A stretch of DNA of 64,000 bases. Source: Hydractinia symbiolongicarpus (taxonomy: Eukaryota; Cnidaria; Hydrozoa; Anthoathecata; Hydractiniidae). The position numbers and the translations under genes were made by a program. The stretch covers positions 1,860,001 to 1,924,000 of the forward strand of contig NC_079885.1 of the NCBI RefSeq assembly GCF_029227915.1, read 5' to 3'. The notes under the pieces are model-generated. The model had not been told where the DNA came from. It did no database searches and saw nothing but the letters and a program-made list of their open reading frames with translations. This document shows positions 12,797-25,280 of this stretch, in pieces (position 1 is the first letter of the stretch; every line of letters starts with the position of its first letter).

Positions 12797-14011
12797 CTGC
12801 TTTTATTCAGCGTCTCATCAAAAATGAAAACATTCTTGAAAACTACAAGTCTTATGCGTTTTAGTGGTGAAATAATAATTTAAAAAATCGTTTGGGAAAT
12901 GCGTTTACTCCCTGGGTACTTTCTTTGTATACTTTTGACTATACGGGCCGAGTCCAGGATTTACGGGAAATCGCAGGTTTTCGTTTGCCGGCGATTAAAC
13001 TTCTTTTATTCAGCCTCTCATCAAAAATGAAAACATTTTTAAAAACTACAAGTCTCATGCGTTTTAATGGTGAAAAAATAATTTAAAAAATCGTTCGGGA
13101 AATGAGTTTACTCCCTGGGTACTTTCATTGTATACTTTTGACTATACGGGCCGAGTCAGGGATTTAGGGAAATCGCAAGTTTTCGTTTGCCGGCGATTAA
13201 ACTGCTTTTATTCAGCGTCTCATCAAAAATGAAAACATTCTTGAAAACTACAAGCCTCATGCGTTTTAGTGATGAAATAATAATTTAAAAAATCGTTTGG
13301 GAAATGAGTTTACTCCCTGGGTACTTTCTTTGTATACTTTTGACTATACGGGCCGAGTCCAGGATTTACGGGAAATCGCAGGTTTTCGTTTGCCGGCGAT
13401 TAAACTTCTTTTATTCAGCGTCTCATCAAAAATAAAAACATTTTTAAAAACTACAAGTGTCATGCGGTTTAGTGGTGAAAAAGTAATTTAAAAAATCGTT
13501 CGGGAAATGAGTTTACTCCCTGGGTACTTTCTTTGTATACTTTTGACTATACGGGCCAAGCCGGGATTTACGGGAAATCGCGGGTTTTCGTTTGCCGGCG
13601 ATTAAACTTCTTTTATTCAGCGTCTCATCAAAAATGAAAACATTCTTGAAAACTACAAGTCTCATGCGTTTTAGTGGTGAAATAATAATTTAAAAAATCG
13701 TTTGAGAAATGAGTTTACTCCCTGGGTACTTTCTTTGTATACTTTTGACTATACGGGCCGAGTCCAGTATTTACGGGAAATCGCAGGTTTTCGTTTGCCG
13801 GCCATTAAACTTCTTTTATTCAGCGTCTCATCAAAAATAAAAACATTTTTAAAAACTACAAGTCTCATGCGTTTTAGTGGTGAAAAAGTAATTTAAAAAA
13901 TCGTTTGGGAAATGAGTTTACTCCCTGGGTACTTTCTTTGTATACTTTTGACTATACGGACCAAGCCAGGATTTACGGGAAATCGCGGGTTTTCGTTTGC
14001 CGTTGATTAAA
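12797..14011 (+). repeat. 6-mer HOR of 1,215 bp, copy 1
   Basis: Six monomers repeated with an offset of 1,215. Diagnostic variants are CAGCCTCTCATC at 13,011 and 14,226, CCGAGTCAGGGATTTAGGG at about 13,150 and 14,365, CATGCGGTTTAG, GTCCAGTATTT, and GGACCAAGCCAGG at about 13,959 and 15,174. The copy ends in a chimeric monomer at about 14,010, where GCCGTTGATTAAACT continues as GCTTTTATTC instead of TCTTTTATTC. Confidence 0.9.
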
Positions 14012-15226
14012 CTGCTTTTATTCAGCGTCTCATCAAAAATGAAAACATTCTTGAAAACTACAAGTCTTATGCGTTTTAGTGGTGAAATAATAATTTAAAA
14101 AATCGTTCTGGAAATGCGTTTACTCCCTGGGTACTTTCTTTGTATACTTTTGACTATACGGGCCGAGTCCAGGATTTACGGGAAATCGCAGGTTTTCGTT
14201 TGCCGGCGATTAAACTTCTTTTATTCAGCCTCTCATCAAAAATGAAAACATTTTTAAAAACTACAAGTCTCATGCGTTTTAATGGTGAAAAAATAATTTA
14301 AAAAATCGTTCGGGAAATGAGTTTACTCCCTGGGTACTTTCATTGTATACTTTTGACTATACGGGCCGAGTCAGGGATTTAGGGAAATCGCAAGTTTTCG
14401 TTTGCCGGCGATTAAACTGCTTTTATTCAGCGTCTCATCAAAAATGAAAACATTCTTGAAAACTACAAGCCTCATGCGTTTTAGTGATGAAATAATAATT
14501 TAAAAAATCGTTTGGGAAATGAGTTTACTCCCTGGGTACTTTCTTTGTATACTTTTGACTATACGGGCCGAGTCCAGGATTTACGGGAAATCGCAGGTTT
14601 TCGTTTGCCGGCGATTAAACTTCTTTTATTCAGCGTCTCATCAAAAATAAAAACATTTTTAAAAACTACAAGTGTCATGCGGTTTAGTGGTGAAAAAGTA
14701 ATTTAAAAAATCGTTCGGGAAATGAGTTTACTCCCTGGGTACTTTCTTTGTATACTTTTGACTATACGGGCCAAGCCGGGATTTACGGGAAATCGCGGGT
14801 TTTCGTTTGCCGGCGATTAAACTTCTTTTATTCAGCGTCTCATCAAAAATGAAAACATTCTTGAAAACTACAAGTCTCATGCGTTTTAGTGGTGAAATAA
14901 TAATTTAAAAAATCGTTTGAGAAATGAGTTTACTCCCTGGGTACTTTCTTTGTATACTTTTGACTATACGGGCCGAGTCCAGTATTTACGGGAAATCGCA
15001 GGTTTTCGTTTGCCGGCCATTAAACTTCTTTTATTCAGCGTCTCATCAAAAATAAAAACATTTTTAAAAACTACAAGTCTCATGCGTTTTAGTGGTGAAA
15101 AAGTAATTTAAAAAATCGTTTGGGAAATGAGTTTACTCCCTGGGTACTTTCTTTGTATACTTTTGACTATACGGACCAAGCCAGGATTTACGGGAAATCG
15201 CGGGTTTTCGTTTGCCGTTGATTAAA
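14012..15226 (+). repeat. 6-mer HOR of 1,215 bp, copy 2
   Basis: Carries all the diagnostic variants of the preceding copy in the same order. At its end GCCGTTGATTAAACT leads into TCTTTTATTC and the reference order of family 2 resumes, matching 10,370 onward. The duplication therefore arose within that order by exchange inside the GATTAAACT segment. Confidence 0.9.
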
Positions 15227-15484
15227 CTTCTTTTATTCAGCGTCTCATCAAAAATGAAAACATTTTTAAAAACTACAAGTCTTATGCGTTTTAGTGGTGA
15301 AAAAATAATTTAAAAAATCGTTCTGGAAATGAGTTTACTCACAGGGTACTTTCTTTGTATACATTCGACTATACGGGCCGAGTCCAGGATTTACGGGAAA
15401 TCGCAGGTTTTCGTTTGCCGGCGATTAAACTTCTTTTATTCAGCGTCTCATCAAAAATGAAAACATTTTTAAAAACTACAAGTC

Positions 15485-16902
15485 TTATGCGTTTTAGTGG
15501 TGAAAAAATAATTTAAAAAATCGTTCGGGAAATGAGTTTACTCCCTGGGTACTTTCATTGTATACTTTTGACTATACGGGCCGAGTCCGGGATTTAGGGA
15601 AATCGCAGGTTTTCGTTTGCCGGCGATTAAACTGCTTTTATTCAGCGTCTCATCAAAAATGAAAACATTCTTGAAAACTACAAGCCTCATGCGTTTTAGT
15701 GATGAAATAATAATTTAAAAAATCGTTTGGGAAATGAGTTTACTCCCTGGGTATTTTCTTTGTATACTTTTGACTATACGGGCCGAGTCCAGGATTTACG
15801 GGAAATCGCAGGTTTTCGTTTGCCGGCGATTAAACTTGTTTCATTCAGCGTCTCATCAAAAATGAAAACATTCTTGAAAACTACAAGTCTCATGCGTTTT
15901 AGTGGTGAAATAATAATTTAAAAAATCGTTTGGGAAATGAGTTTACTCCCTGGGTACTTTCTTTGTATACTTTTGACTATACGGGCCGAGTCCAGGATTT
16001 ACGGGAAATCGCAGGTTTTCGTTTGCCGGCGATTAAACTTCTTTTATTCAGCGTCTCATCAAAAATGAAAATATTTTTAAAAACTACAAGTCTTATGCGC
16101 TTTAGTGGTGAAAAAATAATTGAAAAAATCGTTCGGGAAATGAGTTTACTCCCTGGGTACTTTCTTTGTATACTTTTGACTATACGGGCCGAGTCCGGGA
16201 TTTAGGGAAATCGCAGGTTTTCGTTTGCCGGCGATTAAACTGCTTTTATTCAGCGTCTCATCAAAAATTAAAACATTCTTGAAAACTACAAGCCTCATGC
16301 GTTTTAGTGATGAAATAATAATTTAAAAAATCGTTTGGGAAATGAGTTTACTCCCTGGGTACTTTCTTTGTATACTTTTGACTATACGGGCCGAGTCCAG
16401 GATTTACGGGAAATCGCAGGTTTTCGTTTGCCGGCGATTAAACTTCTTTTATTCAGCGTCTCATCAAAAATGAAAACATTTTTAAAAACTACAAGTGTCA
16501 TGCGTTTTAGTGGTGAAAAAGTAATTTAAAAAATCGTTTGGGAAATGAGTTTACTCCCTGGGTACTTTCTTTGTATACTTTTGACTATACGGGCCAAGCT
16601 GGGATTTACGGGAAATCGCGCGTTTTCGTTTGCCGGCGATTAAACTTCTTTTATTCAGCGTCTCATCAAAAATGAAAACATTCTTGAAAACTACAAGTCT
16701 CATGCGTTTTAGTGGTGAAAAGATAATTTAAAAAATCGTTCTGGAAATGAGTTTACTCACAGGGTACTTTCTTTGTATACATTCGACTATGCGGGCCAAG
16801 CCCGGGATTTACGGGAAATCGCGGGTTTTCGTTTTCCGGCGATTAAACCGCTTTCATTAAGCGTCTCATCAAAAATGAAAACATTTTTGAAAACTACAAG
16901 TC
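15485..16902 (+). repeat. 7-mer HOR of 1,418 bp, copy 1
   Basis: Seven monomers starting in the one before ACTTTCATTG (15,550). They include GGGTATTTTC with ACTTGTTTCATTC, GCGCTTTAG, GATTTAGGG, AAGTGTCATG, CAAGCTGGG and CCGCTTTCATTAAG. One A-to-G change near 16,122 (ATTGAAAAAATC) removes the usual stop there, which only lengthens a chance open frame. The copy ends by jumping from the CCGCTTTCATTAAG monomer back to the start type at about 16,895-16,903. Confidence 0.85.
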
Positions 16903-18130
16903 TTATGCGTTTTAGTGGTGAAAAAATAATTTAAAAAATCGTTCGGGAAATGAGTTTACTCCCTGGGTACTTTCATTGTATACTTTTGACTATACGGGCC
17001 GAGTCCGGGATTTAGGGAAATCGCAGGTTTTCGTTTGCCGGCGATTAAACTGCTTTTATTCAGCGTCTCATCAAAAATGAAAACATTCTTGAAAACTACA
17101 AGCCTCATGCGTTTTAGTGATGAAATAATAATTTAAAAAATCGTTTGGGAAATGAGTTTACTCCCTGGGTATTTTCTTTGTATACTTTTGACTATACGGG
17201 CCGAGTCCAGGATTTACGGGAAATCGCAGGTTTTCGTTTGCCGGCGATTAAACTTGTTTCATTCAGCGTCTCATCAAAAATGAAAACATTCTTGAAAACT
17301 ACAAGTCTCATGCGTTTTAGTGGTGAAATAATAATTTAAAAAATCGTTTGGGAAATGAGTTTACTCCCTGGGTACTTTCTTTGTATACTTTTGACTATAC
17401 GGGCCGAGTCCAGGATTTACGGGAAATCGCAGGTTTTCGTTTGCCGGCGATTAAACTTCTTTTATTCAGCGTCTCATCAAAAATGAAAATATTTTTAAAA
17501 ACTACAAGTCTTATGCGCTTTAGTGGTGAAAAAATAATTTAAAAAATCGTTCGGGAAATGAGTTTACTCCCTGGGTACTTTCTTTGTATACTTTTGACTA
17601 TACGGGCCGAGTCCGGGATTTAGGGAAATCGCAGGTTTTCGTTTGCCGGCGATTAAACTTCTTTTATTCAGCGTCTCATCAAAAATGAAAACATTTTTAA
17701 AAACTACAAGTGTCATGCGTTTTAGTGGTGAAAAAGTAATTTAAAAAATCGTTTGGGAAATGAGTTTACTCCCTGGGTACTTTCTTTGTATACTTTTGAC
17801 TATACGGGCCAAGCTGGGATTTACGGGAAATCGCGCGTTTTCGTTTGCCGGCGATTAAACTTCTTTTATTCAGCGTCTCATCAAAAATGAAAACATTCTT
17901 GAAAACTACAAGTCTCATGCGTTTTAGTGGTGAAAAGATAATTTAAAAAATCGTTCTGGAAATGAGTTTACTCACAGGGTACTTTCTTTGTATACATTCG
18001 ACTATGCGGGCCAAGCCCGGGATTTACGGGAAATCGCGGGTTTTCGTTTTCCGGCGATTAAACCGCTTTCATTAAGCGTCTCATCAAAAATGAAAACATT
18101 TTTGAAAACTACAAGTCTCATGCGTTTTAG
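16903..18130 (+). repeat. 7-mer HOR copy 2 with a one-monomer deletion
   Basis: Offset 1,418 from copy 1 holds from 16,903 to about 17,655 (GGGTATTTTC and GCGCTTTAG agree). Beyond that the offset is 1,215: CAAGCTGGG is at 16,595 and 17,810. One monomer, equivalent to about 16,238-16,452, has been lost by fusion inside GATTAAACT. After this copy the array continues as at 12,040. Confidence 0.85.
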
Positions 18131-19162
18131 TGGTGAAAAAAAAATTTAAAAAATCGTTCGGGAAATGAGTTTACCCCCTGGGTACTTTCTTTGTATGCTT
18201 TTTACTATACGGGCCGAGTCCGGGATTTACGGGAAATCGCGGATTTTCGCTTGCCGGCGAATAAACTTCTTTTATTCAGCGTCTCATGAAAAATGAAAAT
18301 ATTTTTGAAAACTACAAGTCTCATGCGTTTAGTGGTAAAAAAATAATATAAACAATCGTTCGGGAAATGAGTTTACTCCCTGAGTACTTTCTTTGTATAC
18401 TTTTGACTATACGGGCCGAGTCCGGGATTTACGGGAAATCGCAGGTTTTCGTTTGCCGGCGATTTGACCTCTTTCATTAAGCGTCTCATCAAAAATGAAA
18501 ACATTTTTGAAAACTACAAGTCTCATGCGTTTAGTGGTAAAAAAATAATATAAACAATCGTTCGGGAAATGAGTTTACTCCCTGGGTACTTTCTTTGTAT
18601 ACTTTTGACTATACGGGCCGAGTCCGGGATTTACGGGAAATCGCAGGTTTTCGTTTGCCGGCGATTTAACCTCTTTCATTAAGCGTCTCATCAAAAATGA
18701 AAACATTTTTGAAAACTACAAGTCTCATGCGTTTTAGTGGTGAAAAAGTAATTTAAAAAATCGTTCGGGAAATGAGTTTACTCCCTGGGTACTTTCTTTG
18801 TATACTTTTGACTATACGGGCCGAGTCTACGGGAAATCGCAGGTTTTCGATTGCCGGCGATTAAACTGCTTTTATTCAGCGTCTCATCAAAAATGAAAAC
18901 ATTCTTGAAAACTACAAGTCTTATGCGTTTTAGTGGTGAAATAATAATTTAAAAAATCGTTTGGGAAATGCGTTTACTCCCTGGGTACTTTCTTTGTATA
19001 CTTTTGACTATACGGGCCGAGTCCAGGATTTACGGGAAATCGCAGGTTTTCGTTTGCCGGCGATTAAACTTCTTTTATTCAGCGTCTCATCAAAAATGAA
19101 AACATTTTTAAAAACTACAAGTCTCATGCGTTTTAGTGGTGAAAAAGTAATTTAAAAAATCG
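18130..19162 (+). repeat. Family 2 tail: copy of 12,060-13,010
   Basis: TTTACCCCCTGGG lies at 12,101 and 18,170, and the 7-bp-deletion monomers at 12,754 and 18,823, all with an offset of 6,069. The few differences include GATTTAACC against GATTTGACC near 18,463 and CCCATCAAATATG against CTCATGAAAAATG near 18,285. The match ends at about 19,080. Confidence 0.85.
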
Positions 19163-20579
19163 TTCGGGAAATGAGTTTACTCCCTGGGTACTTTCTTTGT
19201 ATACTTTTGACTATACGGGCCAAGCCGGGATTTACGGGAAATCGCGGGTCTTCGTTTGCCGGCGATTCAACTTCTTTTATTCAGCGTCTCATCAAAAATG
19301 AAAACATTTTTAAAAACTACAAGTCTTATGCGTTTTAGTGGTGAAAAAATAGTTTAAAAATCGTTCTGGAAAGGAATTTACTCACAGGGTACTTTCTTTG
19401 TATACATTCGACTATGCGGGCCAAGCCCGGGATTTACGGGAAATCGCGGGTTTTCGTTTTCCGGCGATTAAACCGCTTTCATTAAGAGTCTCATTAAAAA
19501 TGAAAACATTTTTGAAAACTACCAGTCTCATGCGTTTTAGTGGTGAAAAAAAAATTTAAAAAATCGTTTGGGAAATGAGTTTACTTCCTGGGTACTTTCT
19601 TTGTATACATTCGCCTATACGGGCCTAGCCCCTGATTTACGGGAAAACGCCGGATTTCGTTTGCCGGCGATTAAACCTCTTTCATTAAGCGTCTCATCAA
19701 AAATGAAAACATTTTTGAAAACTACAAGTCTCATGCGTTTTAGTGGTGAAAAAATAATTTAAATAATCGTTCAGGAAATGAGTTTACTCCCTGGGTACTT
19801 TCTTTGTATGCTTTTTACTATACGGGCCGAGTCCGGAATTTACGGGAAATCGCGGATTTTCGTTTGCCGGCGAATAAACTTCTTTTATTCAGCGTCCCAT
19901 CAAATATGAAAATATTTTTGAAAACTACAAGTCTCATGCGTTTAGTGGTAAAAAAATAATATAAAAAATCGTTCGGGAAATGAGTTTACTCCCTGGGTAC
20001 TTTCTTTGTATACTTTTGACTATACGGGCCGAGTCCGGGATTTACGGGAAATCGCAGGTTTTCGTTTGCCGGCGATTAAACTTCTTTTATTCAGCGTCTC
20101 ATCAAAAATGAAAACATTTTTGAAAACTACAAGTCTCATGCGTTTAGTGGTGAAAAAATAATATAAAAAATCGTTCGGGAAATGAATTTACTCCCTGGGT
20201 ACTTTCTTTGTATACTTTTGACTATACGGACCGAGTCCGGGATTTACGGGAAATCGCAGGTTTTCGTTTGCCGACGATTAAACTTCTTTTATTCAGCGTC
20301 TCATCAAAAATGAAAACATTTTTGAAAACTACAAGTCTCATGCGTTTTAGTGGTGAAAAAATAATTTAAAAATTCGTTAGGGAAATAAGTTTACTCCCTG
20401 GGTACTTTCTTTGTATACTTTTGACTATACGGGCCAAGCCAGGATTTACGGGAAATCGCGGGTTTTCGTTTGCCGGCGATTAAACTTCTTTTATTCAGCG
20501 TCTCATCAAAAATGAAAACATTTTTAAAAACTACAAGTCTTGTGCGTTTTAGTGGTGAAAAAATAATTTAAAAAATCGT
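19163..20579 (+). repeat. 7-mer HOR of 1,416 bp, copy 1
   Basis: Markers are CGGGTCTTCG with GGCGATTCAAC (19,221 and 20,637), CTCATTAAAAATG with CTACCAGTCTC, and the distinctive ATTCGCCTATACGGGCCTAG monomer with AAAACGCCGGATTTCG. Next come a TGCTTTTTAC monomer, a CCCATCAAATATG monomer, a GGACCGAG/TTGCCGACG monomer and a GTCTTGTGCG monomer. Confidence 0.88.
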
Positions 20580-21995
20580 TCTGGAAATAAGTTTACTCCC
20601 TGGGTACTTTCTTTGTATACTTTTGACTATAAGGGCCAAGCCGGGATTTACGGGAAATCGCGGGTCTTCGTTTGCCGGCGATTCAACTTCTTTTATTCAG
20701 CGTCTCATCAAAAATGAAAACATTTTTAAAAACTACAAGTCTTATGCGTTTTAGTGGTGAAAAAATAATTTAAAAATCGTTCTGGAAATGAATTTACTCA
20801 CAGGGTACTTTCTTTGTATACATTCGACTATGCGGGCCAAGCCCGGGATTTACGGGAAATCGCGGGTTTTCGTTTTCCGGCGATTAAACCGCTTTCATTA
20901 AGAGTCTCATTAAAAATGAAAACATTTTTGAAAACTACCAGTCTCATGCGTTTCAGTGGTGAAAAAAAAATTTAAAAAATCGTTTGGGAAATGAGTTTAC
21001 ATCCTGGGTACTTTCTTTGTATACATTCGCCTATACGGGCCTAGCCCCTGATTTACGGGAAAACGCCGGATTTCGTTTGCCGGCGATTAAACCTCTTTCA
21101 TTAAGCGTCTCATCAAAAATGAAAACATTTTTGAAAACTACAAGTCTCATGCGTTTTAGTGGTGAAAAAATAATTTAAATAATCGTTCAGGAAATGAGTT
21201 TACTCCCTGGGTACTTTCTTTGTATGCTTTTTACTATACGGGCCGAGTCCGGAATTTACGGGAAATCGCGGATTTTCGTTTGCCGGCGAATAAACTTCTT
21301 TTATTCAGCGTCCCATCAAATATGAAAATATTTTTGAAAACTACAAGTCTCATGCGTTTAGTGGTAAAAAAATAATATAAAAAATCGTTCGGGAAATGAG
21401 TTTACTCCCTGGGTACTTTCTTTGTATACTTTTGACTATACGGGCCGAGTCCGGGATTTACGGGAAATCGCAGGTTTTCGTTTGCCGGCGATTAAACTTC
21501 TTTTATTCAGCGTCTCATCAAAAATGAAAACATTTTGGAAAACTACAAGTCTCATGCGTTTAGTGGTGAAAAAATAATATAAAAATTCGTTCGGGAAATG
21601 AATTTACTCCCTGGGTACTTTCTTTGTATACTTTTGACTATACGGACCGAGTCCGGGATTTACGGGAAATCGCAGGTTTTCGTTTGCCGACGATTAAACT
21701 TCCTTTATTCAGCGTCTCATCAAAAATGAAAACATTTTTGAAAACTACAAGTCTCATGCGTTTTAGTGGTGAAAAAATAATTTAAAAATTCGTTAGGGAA
21801 ATAAGTTTACTCCCTGGGTACTTTCTTTGTATACTTTTGACTATACGGGCCAAGCCAGGATTTACGGGAAATCGCGGGTTTTCGTTTGCTGGCGATTAAA
21901 CTTCTTTTATTCAGCGTCTCATCAAAAATGAAAACATTTTTAAAAACTACAAGTCTTGTGCGTTTTAGTGGTGAAAAAATAATTTAAAAAATCGT
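20580..21995 (+). repeat. 7-mer HOR of 1,416 bp, copy 2
   Basis: Same monomer order as the preceding copy. The ATTCGCCTATACGGG monomers start at 19,568 and 20,984. The copy ends at about 22,000, where TTCTGGAAATAAG leads into CTCACAGGG with ATTTGACTATGCG, so two neighbouring monomer types are fused and a different order follows. Confidence 0.87.
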
Positions 21996-23399
21996 TCTGG
22001 AAATAAGTTTACTCACAGGGTACTTTCTTTGTATACATTTGACTATGCGGGCCAAGCCCGGGATTTACGGGAAATCGCGGGTTTTCGTTTTCCGGCGATT
22101 AAACCGCTTTCATTAAGCGTCTCATCAAAAATGAAAACATTTTTGAAAACTACAAGTCTCATGCGTTTTGGTGGTGAAAAAAAAATTTAAAAAATCGTTC
22201 GGGAAATGAGTTTACCCCCTGGGTACTTTCTTTGTATGCTTTTTACTATACGGGCCGAGTCCAGGATTTACGGGAAATCGCGGATTTTCGTTTGCCGCGA
22301 ATAAACTTCTTTTATTCAGCGTCCCATCAAATATGAAAATATTTTTGAAAACTACAAGTCTCATGCGTTTAGTGGTAAAAAATAATATATACAATCGTTC
22401 GGGAAATGAGTTTACTCCCTGGATACTTTCTTTGTATACTTTTGACTATACGGGCCGAGTCCGGGATTTACGGGAAATCGCAGGTTTTCGTTTGCCAGAG
22501 ATTAAACCTCTTTCATTAAGCGTCTCATCAAAAATGAAAACATTTTTGAAAACTACAAGTCTCATGCGTTTTAGTGGTGAAAAAGTAATTTAAAAAATCG
22601 TTCGGGAAATGAGTTTACTCCCTGGGTACTTTCTTTGTATACTTTTGACTATACGGGCCGAGTCTACGGGAAATCGCAGGTTTTCGTTTGCCGGCGATTA
22701 AACTGCTTTTATTCAGCGTCTCATCAAAAATGAAAACATTCTTGAAAACTACAAGTCTTATGCGTTTTAGTGGTGAAATAATAATTTAAAAAATCGTTTG
22801 GGAAATGCGTTTACTCCCTGGGTACTTTCTTTGTATACTTTTGACTATACGGGCCGAGTCCAGGATTTAAGGGAAATCGCAGGTTTTCGTTTGCCGGCGA
22901 TTAAACTTCTTTTATTCAGCGTCTCATCAAAAATGAAAACATTTTTAAAAACTACAAGTCTCATGCATTTTAGTGGTGAAAAAGTAATTTAAAAAATCGT
23001 TCGGGAAATGAGTTTACTCCCTGGGTACATTCTTTGTATACTTTTGACTACACGGGCCAAGCCGGGATTTACGGGAAATCGCGGGTTTTCGTTTGCCGGC
23101 GATTAAACTTCTTTTATTCAGCGTCTCATCAAAAATGAGAACATTTTTAAAAACTACAAGTCTTATGCGTTTTAGTGGTGAAGAAATAATTTAAAAATCG
23201 TTCTGGAAATGAATTTACTCACAGGGTACTTTCTTTGTATACATTTGACTATGCGGGCCAAGCCCGGGATTTACGGGAAATCGCGGGTTTTCGTTTTCCG
23301 GCGATTAAACCGCTTTCATTAAGAGTCTCATCAAAAATGAAAACATTTTTGAAAACTACAAGTCTTATGCGTTTTAGTGGTGAAAAAGTAATTTAAAAA
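20984..23399 (+). repeat. 12-mer HOR of ~2,416 bp, copy 1 (overlaps the 7-mer)
   Basis: The offset of 2,416 is seen at TGTATGCTTTTTAC (21,221 and 23,637), ATTTGACTATGCG (about 22,037 and 24,453) and TTTACCCCCTGGG (22,211 and 24,627). It contains a 7-bp-deletion monomer at 22,660. The overlap with the 7-mer means the same monomers belong to two successive amplification frames. Confidence 0.8.
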
Positions 23400-25230
23400 A
23401 TCGTTCGGGAAATGAGTTTACTCCCTGGGTACTTTCTTTGTATACATTCGCCTATACGGGCCTAGCCCCTGATTTACGGGAAAACGCCGGATTTCGTTGC
23501 GATTAAACCTCTTTCATTAAGCGTCTCATCAAAAATGAAAACATTTTTGAAAACTACAAGTCTCATGCGTTTTAGTGGTGAAAAAATAATTTAAAAAATC
23601 GTTCGGGAAATGAGTTTACTCCCTGGGTACTTTCTTTGTATGCTTTTTACTATACGGGCCGAGTCCGGAATTTACGGGAAATCGCGGATTTTCGTTTGCC
23701 GGCGAATAAACTTCTTTTATTCAGCGTCCCATCAAATATGAAAATATTTTTAAAAACTACAAGTCTCATGCGTTTAGTGGTAAAGAAATAATATAAAAAA
23801 TCGTTCGGGAAATGAGTTTACTCCCTGGGTACTTTCTTTGTATACTTTTGACTATACGGGCCGAGTCCGGGATTTACGGGAAATCGCAGGTTTTCGTTTG
23901 CCGGCGATTAAACTTCTTTTATTCAGCGTCTCATCAAAAATGAAAACATTTTTGAAAACTACAAGTCTCATGCGTTTAGTGGTAAAAAAATAATATAAAA
24001 AATCGTTCGGGAAATGAGTTTACTCCGTGGGTACTTTCTTTGTATACTTTTGACTATACGGACCGAGTCCGGGATTTACGGGAAATCGCAGGTTTTCGTT
24101 TGCCGACGATTAAACTTCTTTTATTCAGCGTCTCATCAAAAATGAAAACATTTTTGAAAACTACAAGTCTCATGGGTTTTAGTGGTGAAAAAATAATTTA
24201 AAAATTCGTTAGGGAAATAAGTTTACTCCCTGGGTACTTTCTTTGTATACTTTTGACTATACGGGCCAAGCCGGGATTTACGGGAAATCGCGGGTTTTCG
24301 TTTGCTGGCGATTAAACTTCTTTTATTCAGCGTCTCATCAAAAATGAAAACATTTTTAAAAACTACAAGTCTTGTGCGTTTTAGTGGTGAAAAAATAATT
24401 TAAAAAATCGTTCTGGAAATAAGTTTACTCACAGGGTACTTTCTTTGTATACATTTGACTATGCGGGCCAAGCCCGGGATTTACGGGAAATCGCGGGTTT
24501 TTGTTTTCCGGCGATTAAACCGCTTTCATTAAGCGTCTTATCAAAAATGAAAACATTTTTGAAAACTACAAGTCTCATGCGTTTTGGTGGTGAAAAAAAA
24601 ATTTAAAAAATCGTTCGGGAAATGAGTTTACCCCCTGGGTACTTTCTTTGTATGCTTTTTACTATACGGGCCGAGTCCGGGATTTACGGGAAATCGCGGA
24701 TTTTCGTTTGCCGGCGAATAAACTTCTTTTATTCAGCGTCCCATCAAATATGAAAATATTTTTGAAAACTACAAGTCTCATGCGTTTAGTGGTAAAAAAA
24801 TAATATATACAATCGTTCGGGAAATGAGTTTACTCCCTGGATACTTTCTTTGTATACTTTTGACTATACGGGCCGAGTCCGGGATTTACGGGAAATCGCA
24901 GGTTTTCGTTTGCCGGCGATTAAACCTCTTTCATTAAGCGTCTCATCAAAAATGAAAACATTTTTGAAAACTACAAGTCTCATGCGTTTTAGTGGTGAAA
25001 AAGTAATTTAAAAAATCGTTGGGGAAATGAGTTTACTCCCTGGGTACTTTCTTTGTATACTTTTGACTATACGGGCCGAGTCTACGGGAAATCGCAGGTT
25101 TTCGTTTGCCGGCGATTAAACTGCTTTTATTCAGCGTCTCATCAAAAATGAAAACATTCTTGAAAACTACAAGTCTTATGCGTTTTAGTGGTGAAATAAT
25201 AATTTAAAAAATCGTTTGGGAAATGCGTTT
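23400..25230 (+). repeat. 12-mer HOR of ~2,416 bp, copy 2 (truncated)
   Basis: Follows copy 1 monomer by monomer until about 25,225. There a GAAATGCG monomer fuses with the CAAGCCGGG monomer that is one unit further on in copy 1, again a loss of one monomer. The 7-bp-deletion monomer at 25,078 corresponds to the one at 22,660. The ATTCGCCTATACGGG monomer of this copy (about 23,400-23,600) has its own 5-bp deletion, with TTTCGTTGCGATTAAAC near 23,493. Confidence 0.78.
23493..23509 (+). repeat. Private 5-bp deletion in one monomer
   Basis: TTTCGTTGCGATTAAAC replaces TTTCGTTTGCCGGCGATTAAAC within the ATTCGCCTATACGGG monomer. No other copy was seen, so it postdates the last amplification of this monomer. 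Confidence 0.8.
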
Positions 25231-25280
25231 ACTCCCTGGTTACTTTCTTTGTATACTTTTGACTATACGGGCCAAGCCGG

